Of a DNA stretch of 64,000 nt, positions 1 to 11,351 are shown in pieces. The notes beneath the pieces were generated by a model, which saw only the letters and a list, made by a program, of their open reading frames with translations, was not told the DNA's origin and did not search any database. The first letter of the stretch is position 1; each line of letters starts with the position of its first letter. A program made the translations under genes and the position numbers. This DNA is from Pochonia chlamydosporia 170. Its lineage: Eukaryota > Ascomycota > Sordariomycetes > Hypocreales > Clavicipitaceae. The DNA is taken from positions 1,054,001-1,118,000 of the forward strand of contig NC_035796.1 of assembly GCF_001653235.2 (NCBI RefSeq), read 5' to 3'.

Positions 1-613
1 GCCTCTGCGTGGCCTGCAACAATTTGATCCGCCTGCTTAAGTCGTCTTGTCAAGACTGCATCTACATCCTTTATATCCTTTGCCAAGCAGCGTTGTCAAT
101 ACACCACGTCTTTGCTTTGCCTTGTTCTGCCCTTCTCTGCTTTCTCCTCGCCACGTTAGGAGCGACTGGTACCTCGGCCTTCCTCTTGAAACGAGAATTG
201 TCTCCTTGCCGCGTTGGGCTTGCTCATTGTCCTTGGAAGGCCCAACCATGCTGAGTAGGCATTTATAAAATTCACTTTTTACTCATTGGAATTTTCTGTC
301 CCTCCATCTCTGCGTTTCCTCACTTTTTCTTGCTCCGTTTCTGCCGCAACAAACGGGAGGGTGTCTGGTGTCTGGAAGGATCGGGGAGGTCAATGCACCA
401 GACGACGCAGCACGGCCGAGGGATAAAAAAGAATTTGATATTTTGTTTCAAAACAGCCGCCATTTGACAAATCCCCCATTGACTCCTTCCCAGGCAAACG
501 TCTCGTTCGACTCGGGGACAAGTTTGTCTTGGGGGCCAGCCGGCCTGGGGGACTGGTGAACCACCAAGGAGGTCCCTTTTAATATCTTTGATAAACTCGA
601 CAAAGTTTTCTCA
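1..613. other. Intergenic, upstream of the methyltransferase gene
   Basis: No supportable gene. Short overlapping ORFs on both strands have no recognisable domains. Bases 290-350 are pyrimidine-rich, as is common near fungal transcription starts, so part of this is probably promoter and 5' leader of the gene starting at 614. Confidence 0.5.
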
Positions 614-1573
614 ATGGTGGAACCTAACATCATGAACGACGATGACTCTACCTTTGGGGAAGCACCCTCCAACGCGAGCACCTCCATCCGCAGCTCCATC
701 ACCCGCTACGAATGGAAGCACAACCGCCGATATCACGCCTACCAAGCCGGGGCGTACCCCTTCCCCAACGACGAGCGCGAGCAAGACCGTCTGGACATGC
801 TGCACTACGCCATGACGCGGCTCCTCGACGACAGGCTCTTCCTGGCGCCCATCCAGCCCGACGGCATGAGGATCCTCGACGTCGGCACCGGAACGGGACT
901 CTGGCCCATCCAAATGGGCGACTTATACGCCGGAGCCGCCATCACCGGCAACGACCTCAGCCCCATCCAACCGACCTGGGTGCCTACCAACGTCAACTTC
1001 CTCATAGACGACGTCGAGCTGGACTGGATCGAGACAAACAAGTACGACTACATCCACTGCCGGTGCATGGCCGCCTCCATAAAAGACTGGCCACGCCTCC
1101 TTCGCCAGATTCACAACGCCCTGAAGCCAGGGGGATGGGTGGAATTCCAGGACTTCACACCGCACTTCGACTTTGAAGACGGTTCCGTCGCCGCAGACCA
1201 CCCCAACCACCCCATCATACAGCTCTTCGACGCGCTGGCGCAGGCGTGCGCCAAGACCGGAAGAATACTCGACATGGTGCCTTACATCCGACGCTGGTGC
1301 ACCGACGCGGGCTTCCCGACCGTCGACCGGCATTCCTTTCGAGTGCCCGTCGGCAAGTGGCCCAAGGACCAGCGGAGCAAGGAGATTGGGTCGATGATGG
1401 CGGTCAATCTCTGCGATGGGGTGGATGGCATGACGGCCGTGTTGCTGAGGGACGTGCTGGGCTGGTCGGCCGAGGAGGTGGAGATGCTGAACGCAAGTGT
1501 GAGGAGTTCCACGAGGTCGGACCCCAAGCTTATTTGTGGGTTTGAAGTTTTCCTGGCACAAAAGAGCAAATGA
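614..1573 (+). CDS. LaeA-like SAM-dependent methyltransferase
   Basis: Intronless, 319 aa. It is a class I (Rossmann-fold) S-adenosylmethionine methyltransferase of the fungal LaeA/TAM-like group. Visible motifs are the glycine-rich SAM loop LDVGTGTGLW (residues 88-97), the acidic NDLSPIQPTW segment (113-122), IDDVELDW (131-138) and the post-motif LKPGGWVEFQDF (170-181). The group characteristically has DLSPIQP and SIKDWP, and both are present. The N-terminus is short and polar with no targeting signal, so a cytosolic or nuclear location is expected. The substrate cannot be read from sequence. True LaeA regulates secondary metabolism, but most paralogues in this expanded family are uncharacterised and no biosynthetic cluster lies nearby. 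A second in-frame ATG at 632 is an alternative start. Confidence 0.9.
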   Translation: MVEPNIMNDDDSTFGEAPSNASTSIRSSITRYEWKHNRRYHAYQAGAYPFPNDEREQDRLDMLHYAMTRLLDDRLFLAPIQPDGMRILDVGTGTGLWPIQMGDLYAGAAITGNDLSPIQPTWVPTNVNFLIDDVELDWIETNKYDYIHCRCMAASIKDWPRLLRQIHNALKPGGWVEFQDFTPHFDFEDGSVAADHPNHPIIQLFDALAQACAKTGRILDMVPYIRRWCTDAGFPTVDRHSFRVPVGKWPKDQRSKEIGSMMAVNLCDGVDGMTAVLLRDVLGWSAEEVEMLNASVRSSTRSDPKLICGFEVFLAQKSK

Positions 1574-2255
1574 CTTTGGGGGCGTTTCGTTTGTTTCTTT
1601 CTTTCTCTTCTTTTGTTTCATCTTATAGCGCGGCGTTGTGGGCATAGCGACTGGATTTGGGATGGGCTGTGTGTGGTTTGAGCATCGGCGGATTTAGACT
1701 TACATGGCCGGAGCTTGGATCAGTTCAAGCGGCTAACATGGTTGAACAATTGGGGGTTGAGATGGCAAATGCATTGGAGAAGCCTCTAGCTATATGTCTA
1801 CAGAGTCAGACTTGTATCGTATTTACATGTCTGTAGACACGTCTTACACCAGCGTACTAGGCATCATGATGCCACACGTGACTTGGCGTTGCTGTTGGGA
1901 TTCATCTCAGGGGGAAATATAACTAGATTGTTGAAAATAGAAGCAATACAATCTATGTTTCGATTGAAACCATACTGCAAATGTGAGTGTCCAGCTAAAT
2001 GTACACCAACAAACAGTTGGTTCTCACATCCTTCTTGGGAGGCTACCTTGATCATGAAGGGCTGCTGTGAATGTCAGAAACAGTGTTCACTTGTATTGTC
2101 TAGGCAAGGCGGAAGCATCCTCGTCAAGTAGGTAACCGTAGAACATCATAAATTGTTTATACCATGTTGCTAGTACAGTAGCAACACAACGCCTATCCAA
2201 CACCAAGTCAAACCTCTGCGCCAAACCCAAACCAAAAACACAAATGCAAATGCAG
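1574..2255. other. Intergenic between convergent genes
   Basis: This holds the 3' flanks of the methyltransferase gene (plus strand) and MRC1 (minus strand). No gene or clear repeat was seen. Confidence 0.5.
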
Positions 2256-5200
2256 CTACTCAAACGATCCCCTGCCCAATATCCCACCAACCATGCCTAT
2301 CCTCCCCTTTGCGCCCTTCACCCTCCGCTCCTGTCTCCTCCTCTCACTCTCCTGCACCTTATTCGCAGGCTCGTTCCTCGCAAAGCCCCCTATGCCGCTC
2401 TTCTTCCCCGCGCCCTTCTTAATCTTGGCTTCTTCACCGAACCCGCCTGCGCTGCTCATCGCCGAGCCCGAAGACCCGGACATGAGTGTAGAATTGGTGG
2501 TTGCTCGTCGTAACAAGGCAGGCACCTTGAACGACGAGGATGTCTGCGTAGTAAATGCCATGCGGACGGTGGAACTTGCCGACGACGCATTTCGTTTAAG
2601 TGTGATTCTGTCCACGACGCCATGGTTCTGATTCTCCTTGTCGCTGCGTGAGTACTCCTCGTCTTCGCTGTCGGAACCGGCTTCCGTGGCGGGGATGATA
2701 GACCCGTGCGGCTCGTCGAGGAGATTGGAGAGCGTCTCGCGCACTTCTCCTATGTTGGAGGGCTTTTTGCCATTCTTAGTGCGGCGCGGGTTCGCTGGTG
2801 CTTGTGTATTTGACGGTAGCGGTTGCAGTTGTGTGGGCTGGCTGTCTGGAATGGTGGTAGCGGAATGTTGCTCCGGGTTGTCGTCTTGAGAAGTTGAATC
2901 CGCTTGAGACGGCGTGTCCAGGACATCCATGAAATCAATCTCGTCGTCGCTGCCGCGGTCTTCAATGGTTCGCAGGAATGCTGGTTTCCCGGGTTTTCAG
3001 CAATCTTCTTGACGCGCTCGTCTGCGAAGAGCGCCTTTTGCATCTTGGCGAATTGTCGGCGCTTCATGCGCTTGCGCGCCTCGCCGTCGTCATCTGAGTC
3101 AGAGAGGTCAAAGTCTGCGCCGCGCTTGCGACGGAGCATGCCTGTCGTGATGTCTTTGAATAGCTTCTCGACTTGTTGTTCGTCGTGGGCTCTTTCACGG
3201 TCACTGCACCCTGGTTAGGATGTTTCTATTTTGGAAGGGGAATTTGTTGCAAACTTACGCGTAAAATGCTGCTAGCTTCCGCTCGTCATTGTCATTGCCG
3301 GCGGCGTCGTCAATCATCTCCTCCACGGAGCCGTTTGACTCGTTGTCACTGTCCTCGCCGTCCGCACCACCCAGACCGGCGTATTCATCCTCAGACTCCT
3401 CGGCTTGCTCTTCAATCATTTCTTTCGCTTTACTCTTCTTGCGGTCAAAGTCCTCCGTCAGCCGAAGCTTCTTTTCCTTCTTGGCTGCTTCTGCCATGGC
3501 CTTGAAGGCATTGTCTTGTGTGCTGGGTTCACTGGCTTCTGGAATGACCGTCTCTGCGATGGACATGTCCATCCTTCGTCGGAGGCGGCCGCGGCGGACA
3601 AGTGGCGATTCTTGTACCGTATCCTCATTCTGCCTCTCGGGAACCACCGTCTCAACTGTTGAGTAAGGTGGCTCGACGAATCGGTCACGGAGAGGAGTGT
3701 GTTGCTGCAGACCTGCATCCTGGGACAGCTCTATCGTCTCAGACATTTGAGTTTGCACACCGTTGGCCATAAGTGTTCCCAAGCCATGCATCTGAGATTG
3801 TGACAGATTAAACTGGACTCCCTGGGTCTCCTCCCGTTGAGAATCGATAATCATCTCTTCGACTGGTTCATCTGCTGTAGCTGAGAAGTTGGAATCCGGG
3901 AAATGATCAAAGTCAGGCATCATGGATTGCGTTGGTCCGGCGGCAGAACCGCTCATTTGGCTATCCATGGTGCCAGCGAATATTTGCGTGAGACCCAGGC
4001 CCGCCGGTCCCTGAACTGGAAGCCCAGGAATAAATGTCTTCTTGGCAGATCGCAAGACCGAGCCCGGAGCAGCGGGAGACGTTGTGCTTCCAGCTGCGGG
4101 TGTCATTTGACTGGCAACCTTGGCAGGTTTGGGAGTAGCATCTACTCCATTTTCGCCTTCGTCATCTGAGAGCACCGCGGTCTTGTTTCGTACTCGTCGT
4201 TGTCTCAAGACCGGTTGCTCTACTTCATCCGCATCACTCCCATCCTTAGCAGCCGACTCAGCGTCAGACCCAGAGGACTCAGGCTCTTCCTCGAATAGAG
4301 GATTGCCGCCGCTCTCATCCTCTTGAACGTCCTCGGCCTCCTCGTCCTCAGACCCCGACAGTTCCACATCTGACGCTTCCTCATCACCTTCCTCCGCTGG
4401 ATCTTGATACTCTTCGTCCTCACTGTCATCCCAGGCCAGGGGATCGACTTCACCGTTCTCCTTCAGTTGTCGCTTAGCTTCGTCCCTCTCCTCCTCCATA
4501 ATCTTCTGTGCCTCCTCGCGTGCTCTGGCCACAATATCTTCAACCTCTTGTTCTTGCCTCTCTCGCTCCTCGGCAGTCTGGATAACGATTCCCTGTCCCT
4601 TGAGAATCTCAAGTCGGCGGTCGCGCTCCAACTTGGCCTGTTGGCGTGCCTTGATTTGCAAATAAGCCTGTAGCTCACCAGGTGTCATCTTGGACGGGTC
4701 CTTTCTTCCGCGACGCTCCTTACCAGGAGACTTGACTTGTGCCAAAGCGCGGAAGATTTGTAGCGATTGTACCTCGCCAGACTTCTTGCAAGGTACATTC
4801 GCAAAAAGCGCGTCAATCTTGTCCTTGGCTGTAGTCGTAATTTCGAGGTCGTCATCAGAGTCGAGCGCAGCCAAGTGTGACGTCAAGGCAGGTATTCGAA
4901 CTCGTACCCTTCGCCTAGGCTTTTGTTCTTGTTCAGCCTCAACACTTGGCTCTGTGATTCCTATCTCCTTTGCAACGTCTGGTTGGACCGCCCCTTCACC
5001 ATCGTTCGTTGCAGCTGTCACATTCTCAGTAGTAACCTTCTCTTGCTTGTCAACTGGCGGCGAGCTCGGCGGTGTATCGCCATCACCCATCTCAACATCA
5101 GACTGCGGCGTCGTAGGTCGACTGGAGCTATGAGCAACAGGCATCGCATCCTCTACTCCACCAACAGGCTTGTAGTTAAACCGCTCGAAAAGACTGGCTT

Positions 5201-6101
5201 TAGAAATCTTCTTCCTCGTCTTGGCCTCATGAGCAAGCTGCATGCTTCTCGCCATGCGCTGCGTCTCCCGGTTCATCTCCTCAATTGCCTTCCTGCTAGC
5301 CTTTCTCGTAGGTCTAGCTTCCTGTGTAAGTCGTCTGCCGCCCTCGTCGTCCGTAATTCCATCGACATCATCATCCGAGACGAACTGTTCCATCTCAGAT
5401 GCCAGCTTTTCCTGCTGAGCATGTCTTTCAGCCCTGCGAGCTTCTTCAGCAGCTTCTCGTGCAAGTCGCTCCTGTCTCTTCCGTTCAACAAGGGCCTTGA
5501 AACGATCAGACTTCAAGGCAGGCAAATCATTATCTGAGTCCTCATTGTCCGCCACACTCTTCGCTGGTGATGGACGCATTGGAGACGAAACAAACAACCC
5601 AGGACTATCCGATCGAGGTGCCCTCTCCGCAGTATCCGATTCGTCATCAATCGGAGCACGTCGCTTCAAGCGTCTCGGCGCAACAGGAAGTTCTTCGTCC
5701 TCGTCATCCCCATTCGACGCCTTCTCATCCTGCTCCGCCTCCTCGCGTTGCAGCAACTTTCGTACGCGTTCCCGCGCAGTCTCCGGTGCAGATTGAGGAC
5801 TCTGTGAGGCGGTATTCTTGTTTTGTCCGCCCTGCATTCGAGAGGCGAGTTTCCCTCTCGGTCGAATGGCGATATCTGACTCGTCTGACCCGTCATCTAG
5901 TGCTGATCGAGGGCTCTGTGTCTTGCGAGGTAATTGAGAAATAAGGGATGATTTTGTCGTCTTCGTCCTCCTGCCGGATTGTGATGCGTCGTCATCGCTG
6001 CTCTCTACCGTCGCCAGTAGAGCTTTGATTTTGGAACGCGGCGTCAAAGGCTCTGGTGAGCCACCGCGCGAGGCGGGAGAGGAAGCTCTTGATGAAGCCA
6101 T
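2256..6101 (-). CDS. MRC1: Mrc1/Claspin replication-checkpoint mediator, with a one-base frame break
   Basis: Two exons: 6101-3259 and 3203-2256, with a 55-bp intron (3204-3258; gtaagt donor, ctaac branch, gtgcag acceptor). Mrc1 travels with the replisome, links Pol epsilon to the MCM helicase, and relays Mec1/ATR signalling to the Rad53/Cds1 kinase. The protein (about 1263 aa if the frame is restored) is very acidic and charged. It has many SQ/TQ sites (a checkpoint-kinase SQ/TQ cluster), KR-rich coiled-coil stretches, and the conserved Mrc1-like region with DPLAWDDSEDEE. Exon 2 begins ADRERAHDEQQVEKLF. Oddity: near 2972-2998 the reading frame shifts by one. Upstream reads KKIAENPG in one frame and downstream AFLRTIEDRGSDDEIDF in another, and both look conserved. 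The intergenic distance to INO1, on the same strand, is about 0.7 kb. Confidence 0.88.
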
Positions 6102-6793
6102 TGCCGTATAGCAATGACGTGGATTATTCGCCTAATCGATGTTGTAAGAAAGGTTGGTTAAATCATCAAAACTAAAGGCAAAAGAGATGCAATGATATTC
6201 AAATTGAGTAATACGAGTGTATGCTGGAAATGTATTGTGTAAAATAATCACAGTCAACGAGGTGGCCGTGTTTAAGTGAAATGAGTGGGGAGCTCCAGAC
6301 AGACAGACGCGACGCGGTTTCGGTGGCGCGACCATTGCGGGTCCTCCCGCGTTTTTTAATGGACCAGCCACACTTGGCCTCTGAATGCACCTACAGTAGA
6401 CAGCCTATGCCACACAAACTCACCACCACACGAAATTGTGCATACCAATTGTCAACATTGAAGTCAAGTACGGAGTATTGCAGTCAAGACTAATCAGTAT
6501 CCGCATGGATATACTGCCATTGCCACGATGCTCTCTGCTCTAGCAGCAACTTTTGCGCTACCAGAGATTCTTACACAATATAATATTCTTACGTATTTGA
6601 CACGGCCTGTTCAACATCACGAAATAGTTACTCCTTGATTGGCGAGACAACTTTTGTCTATTCAGGCACTTCAGTACAGTTGCCCGTAGTCTCTACCTAT
6701 TTTTTGTAATTCTATTTTACCAGTTTTTTTGTCCTTTTATTTCTGTTTCCTTGTTCAAACACCTGCCCATCCCATGTCAATGTTCATCAGTAA
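6102..6793. other. Intergenic, MRC1 promoter and INO1 3' flank
   Basis: No gene seen. It contains one exact copy of the dispersed motif TACGGAGTA. AT-rich sequence at 6560-6780 is probably the INO1 3' flank. Confidence 0.5.
6469..6477 (+). repeat. Dispersed motif TACGGAGTA, copy 1
   Basis: Exact 9-mer in intergenic DNA. See the other copies at 11078, 19703, 44247 (reverse complement) and 54703. Confidence 0.6.
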
Positions 6794-8471
6794 TTAAAAG
6801 AGCTTGTGCTCAAGAGTCATGTCCGACTCAGGCTGGAGACCAACGCAGGCACGGAAGATGTTGGTCAGGGCAGCGCGCTGCTTAGCAAGAGCGTTGACAA
6901 CGGGAGTGCCAGGAGGCGTCAGAGGAGCTTTGAGCATGTAGCTAAGAACACTGAGGACGCTGTGGAAGTTCTTGTAGCCCTCGGCAGAAGTGGAATCCTT
7001 CCACTGAATACGCGTCATCATCTCAGCAATGACGACAAGGTCAATGATGAGGGGAGAAGCAAGAAGAGAGTCCTCGCAGATGTTGAACAGGCTGGAGAAT
7101 TATTAGTTACCAGGTTCTAGCAGACATAAAATGGAATCAAACGTGAGGTACTTACGAAATAGTCTGATGACCACCCAAGAAAATCTCAGCGTAGTACTCG
7201 TCGAGGGCACGCTTGTTGTCAGCGACAGCAGGCATGTACTTGATGACAACGCAGTGGTCAGGGTGCTCGCCCTTCTTGTACAGAACGGTGTTGGCCTCAA
7301 CCATGTCGTCAACAACATTGGACTTGGAAATCTCCTTGGAGCGGAACTGCTTCTGGGAGCTCAAGTTCTTGCCGTCATTGTTACCCAAGTGGTTGTAACT
7401 GGCAATCGAGGTCAACTTGATACCAGCGTTGATGAGGAAATCAACGAGGGCCGACTTCATCTTGGTCTGGCCAGACTTGAAGTCATCACCACCAATAAAG
7501 GCGTTGTGCTTCTCAGCCAGCTGGATGGCACCAGGAACAAAAGTGTTTTGAGGAGAGCCGTTGATGAAAGGCGTGTTCTCAAGGATAGCCGCCACGGCAA
7601 AGACGGTCGAAGGGGAAACCTCCTCATGTCCCTGCTCAATAGCCTTGAGCAGATTGTCAGCAGTGTCGTTGACGCCTGGGATAATGTCGGCATAACGCTC
7701 AGTGTTGGCAGTCCACATGATAATGACCTTGTCAAGGCTGTTCTTGGCCTTGAAGTCACGGATATCCTGGCGGAGCTTCTCAACGTGGGCATTGCAAGCC
7801 TTGGTGCCTTCGAGGACATTGTCGGCACGGTCTTCCTGGTTGGCAGCAATGAAGTCAGGGTAGTAGATGGAAGGAAGGGGGACCATCTCGTTCATCTCCT
7901 TCTTGACGAGAGACTTCAAGGTGGGCTCAAGGACCTGAGCGCGGTCCATGGCCTGAGCCAAGTTCATCTTGCTGATGTCCCAGCCGCCAATAACAAGGTC
8001 ATTGGGGTGGACCATGGGTAGGACATTGTGGAAGGGAATGTTGATGTCGGCATTGGTCTTAGCATCAGATCCGAGCTTCATGGTGGAAGCCATGACGACG
8101 GAGCCGTAGTAGTTGGCCTCGCGGTGGCCTTCCTTGGTCTCCCAGGTGAGGTTGCGGCGGTTGGCGAGAATACCAGCAGTGACAGTGGTACCATTGTTGC
8201 CGCCCCAGCCGACCAACATCATGCCGACCTTGGGAACCTTGCGGTCGACCTTGAAGTCATACTGGGTCTCCTTGGGAGTAGCAACAAAGTTGCCATTGGC
8301 GTCAGTCTCGACGCTGGTAGTACGGTAGGTGTACTTGGATTTGATCTCGGCGTCAGTGTAGGTGACATTGGGAGAGTTGACGACGAAAGTGGTGGGGGAA
8401 GCAGCAGCAGTGCCGTTGGCGGGAACCGCCCCGTTCGTAGAGCCCGGAGTAACTTGCGCGTGGGGAGCCAT
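6794..8471 (-). CDS. INO1: Inositol-3-phosphate synthase
   Basis: Two exons: 8471-7156 and 7091-6794, with a 64-bp intron (7092-7155, gtaagt donor), giving 537 aa, the usual length for the family. It converts glucose 6-phosphate to 1D-myo-inositol 3-phosphate using NAD+ internally, the first committed step of inositol and phosphatidylinositol synthesis, in the cytosol. Hallmarks are the NAD-binding loop GWGGNNGTT (residues 88-96), [30 protein letters not shown] (the catalytic/NAD region) and, across the splice junction, [19 protein letters not shown]. The N-terminal 25 residues are Ala/Pro/Thr-rich and poorly conserved. In yeast the gene is controlled by inositol and choline through UAS-INO elements; no convincing copy was seen here. 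Single gene, no operon-like context. Confidence 0.97.
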
Positions 8472-9320
8472 ATTGACAAGTGGGATTGGCGCGAAAGTAA
8501 ATAGTTGGTCAGACAGAGAAGATTGTATGCTTGGATATCAAGTTTCTGTCTTTACTGGGTCTCGACTGAGTCCGATGCTCCTCCAGAATCGGCTGAGCAA
8601 CGGGCTCCTGCGAACGGGTGGTGAATCCTGTTTCGACCGGTCAGCGTGGGCTGTTTGACGGGCAGATGGCGAACGGAAAGCCATATTATAGTCAACTTAC
8701 GAGTTGAGGAGATTGGAAAACGTCTTGACGACTGTGTGATCGAGGTTCAATGCCTCGATCTGCGAAGATTTGAGTGGTGTTGGTGGGTGTTGTTTTTTAC
8801 GTGGCTCGACGGAACCAAAGTTGAATCAACCGCGAGATTCTGCAAAGAGACAGAAGTATCGGGCAAGGAGACTGTATGTTTTGTTTTTGGTGAAGACAAG
8901 ATTTGACTGAAGTGGTTGAAGAGGAAAGAAAAAGGAGGCGGGAGACGGACTAGCAGGAGGTGGACCTGATATACTACTGCCTGGTGCAGTAGCAAAGACG
9001 AGTTTCTGCCCGCCCAGTCGAATTCTCGTGGAGGCCCGCGGCCATCAAATCTGCGCGGTATCTTTGGTGGTGGGACTTGAACATCAAATGCATGCAAGTC
9101 CATTTCTGCAAGGCCAGGTGCAGACCGGAGAGGGCGGTGAGGGGCATATTGGCGCGCCATTGGTGCCAGCTTGTTTTCTCAAGGCCGCCTTTGGTGGGGT
9201 GATTTGGGTGATTGGCACCAGACCAAAGCCGCCATGCGCTAGCTGCGAACAGCGGAGCACTGGTGCAGGACGAGCTGCAGCTGTGGCTTCGATGGGGCTG
9301 CCCGTCGTCGACTGGTCCAT

Positions 9321-9364
9321 CACCTGCCTGCCACCTGCCTGCCACCTGCCTGCCACTTGCCTAG
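9321..9364. repeat. 11-bp tandem repeat, four units
   Basis: The unit CACCTGCCTGC is repeated three times exactly, followed by a fourth diverged copy (CACTTGCCTAG). It is intergenic. Confidence 0.85.
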
Positions 9365-11077
9365 GCACCAATTTGAATCAGACAGAGGAAAAGGGCCCTG
9401 GAATTTGATGCGGGCGGACCCCCAAAATTTTGCATATGATTGCTGGGCCAAAACCTCACTGATTGATTGCTGCATTGTCTGCAGCTCGGATGTGGCGGGA
9501 GACAGGCACACGACCACATCGGACAGGACAAACTATTCCCAACAAATGCCCATTGAGACTACTCCGTCCTCCGAGCCAGGCCCCGTTAATCTTCTCCGTG
9601 CAATTCTTAGCTGGCAACGTCATCAACACCCATGGCAACATTGAAGTCGAGTCCATAAGTTATTGGATCTAGTGCTCGCTCGCTTGGACAAATGAGGGGC
9701 GGGCAACTCGTCCGCCGTTTCCGTTCAATGTTCTCTTCCATCCCCTCCAAGTAACCACACCAGACAACATTGAAAGCCATCCGGGTTCCATCTGAACAAT
9801 GCCGCAGAGAAGCCAACACCTTCGTTCGGGCTGGAATGTTACTCCTGTATCATATAATCCTAGTATAGTCGCATCTTTTGTCGAATTGGAGACCGTTTAT
9901 GCCCGCACAAGACAGCTTTGTCAAACCATCCGCCTACACGCAACACATGGAGGGGCAGCTTAACAGTGGGTGACTTGGCGGGCGGCCATCATCAACCAAG
10001 CAAGGATGTCATCGGACTTTGAGAGCAAACCGTCATTCCGCAGCCGCTCAACAGCGAGGGTCAATCCAGGACATGATAGGGGAAAACGGCTCAATTTGGA
10101 CTCGGTCTCGAGAACGCTGAGCTGTGGGCCGGCGCCAGCCCTGCCTCACCCGATAGAAGCCACATCCACTTCCACACAACGAAACCAGTCTCAGGGACCA
10201 GCGCAGTGGACAAATTGTATCCTTCTATCCCGTGCTAGTTTACCATTTCACTGTCACTGCATTAGTGCAGCATGATTTATCATACCGGGTGAATGCAACT
10301 CTCGCGGCACAAAGTGCAACAATGTCCAAGATATGCACCCTTCCTCGCCTGATGAGGTAGGAGGTCTTGTGTGAACGCCAAGACTGCCATAACCACGGCG
10401 ATCAACAGTCATATGTCTCATGGTGGGTTGAGCAACTGTCCCAACTTCATATCTCTTTGGTAATTGAATTTATAAGGCCGTCGCCCATTCGTCCAGTGTT
10501 CTCGTTCACATCAAGCTGGCATTGTGTGACCGCAAAATGCACAATACGTGTGATAGGTGCAAGGATAATTCGATGCGACGTCGAAGTGGCAGATCGATCG
10601 CCAATTTATCTGGCCCGTGTTTCTTCGCAGTTCAGATGAAGCGTCGCTCGGCTCTTGCAAACCATGGCGTTGGCAATCTGATGACAGCCAGGTTGATCTG
10701 AGAACTCTATGTGCAAGACAAGCCCAGTTTTGCTTTGCTCCGTGTGAATCGGAATCAGAATTGAAACACGCAAAACACTTGACAAGTTGTAAATAAAAAG
10801 CACATTTTGCCGTGTTCACTGGGACCTGTTGTGGTCAATACTAGTGTTCATTTCCAGTCTAGGCCGGCAATCTGGACCAGGTGGGACGTGGTCAGCCTCC
10901 AAATACTTGAACAGGACGTCTAGGACATTGCTACTGCATATCCCCGAGAAGCACAGTCCACCAAGAACGTAAAGTCCAAGAAGTTTCTACTTGTTTGTAG
11001 GCATGCTTTTTGTCGCTCGCAAAGCTCCCACAATGGTTAATGGGAGTAATGTTGGCACTTGATCATGAGTAGTACTG

Positions 11078-11086
11078 TACGGAGTA
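11078..11086 (+). repeat. Dispersed motif TACGGAGTA, copy 2
   Basis: Exact 9-mer, embedded in a larger near-palindromic stretch rich in GTAC and AGTAC. Confidence 0.6.
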
Positions 11087-11328
11087 GTACATGCACTTGT
11101 TAGAATCGGCGAACCCTTCCTCGGGCTTTATGATGCGAATTTGTTGTCTACCGCAGTTGGCTGGACAAATCAACCCCTTACTCCGTTTGCGTGGTCGCCA
11201 TTAGCAAATCTTGCCATGTGGCATTTGACACGAAAGCTGTGAAGTGGTAAGACATTACCTCCTTGTGTATCAAGACGCCACGCGAACTGAGAAGAGTATC
11301 ATTTAACCTGTTTGAGATCCTAGGCTCG

Positions 11329-11351
11329 AAAAAAAAAAAAAAAAAAAAAAA
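11329..11351 (+). repeat. Poly-A tract of 23 bases
   Basis: An uninterrupted run of A, the longest homopolymer noticed in the window. There is no adjacent ORF with recognisable coding content. It could be slippage or the tail of an old retroposed transcript. Confidence 0.9.

Noticed and set aside
8472..8960. UAS-INO-type element in the INO1 promoter
   Set aside because: I looked for a CATGTGAAAT-like match on either strand and found none convincing.
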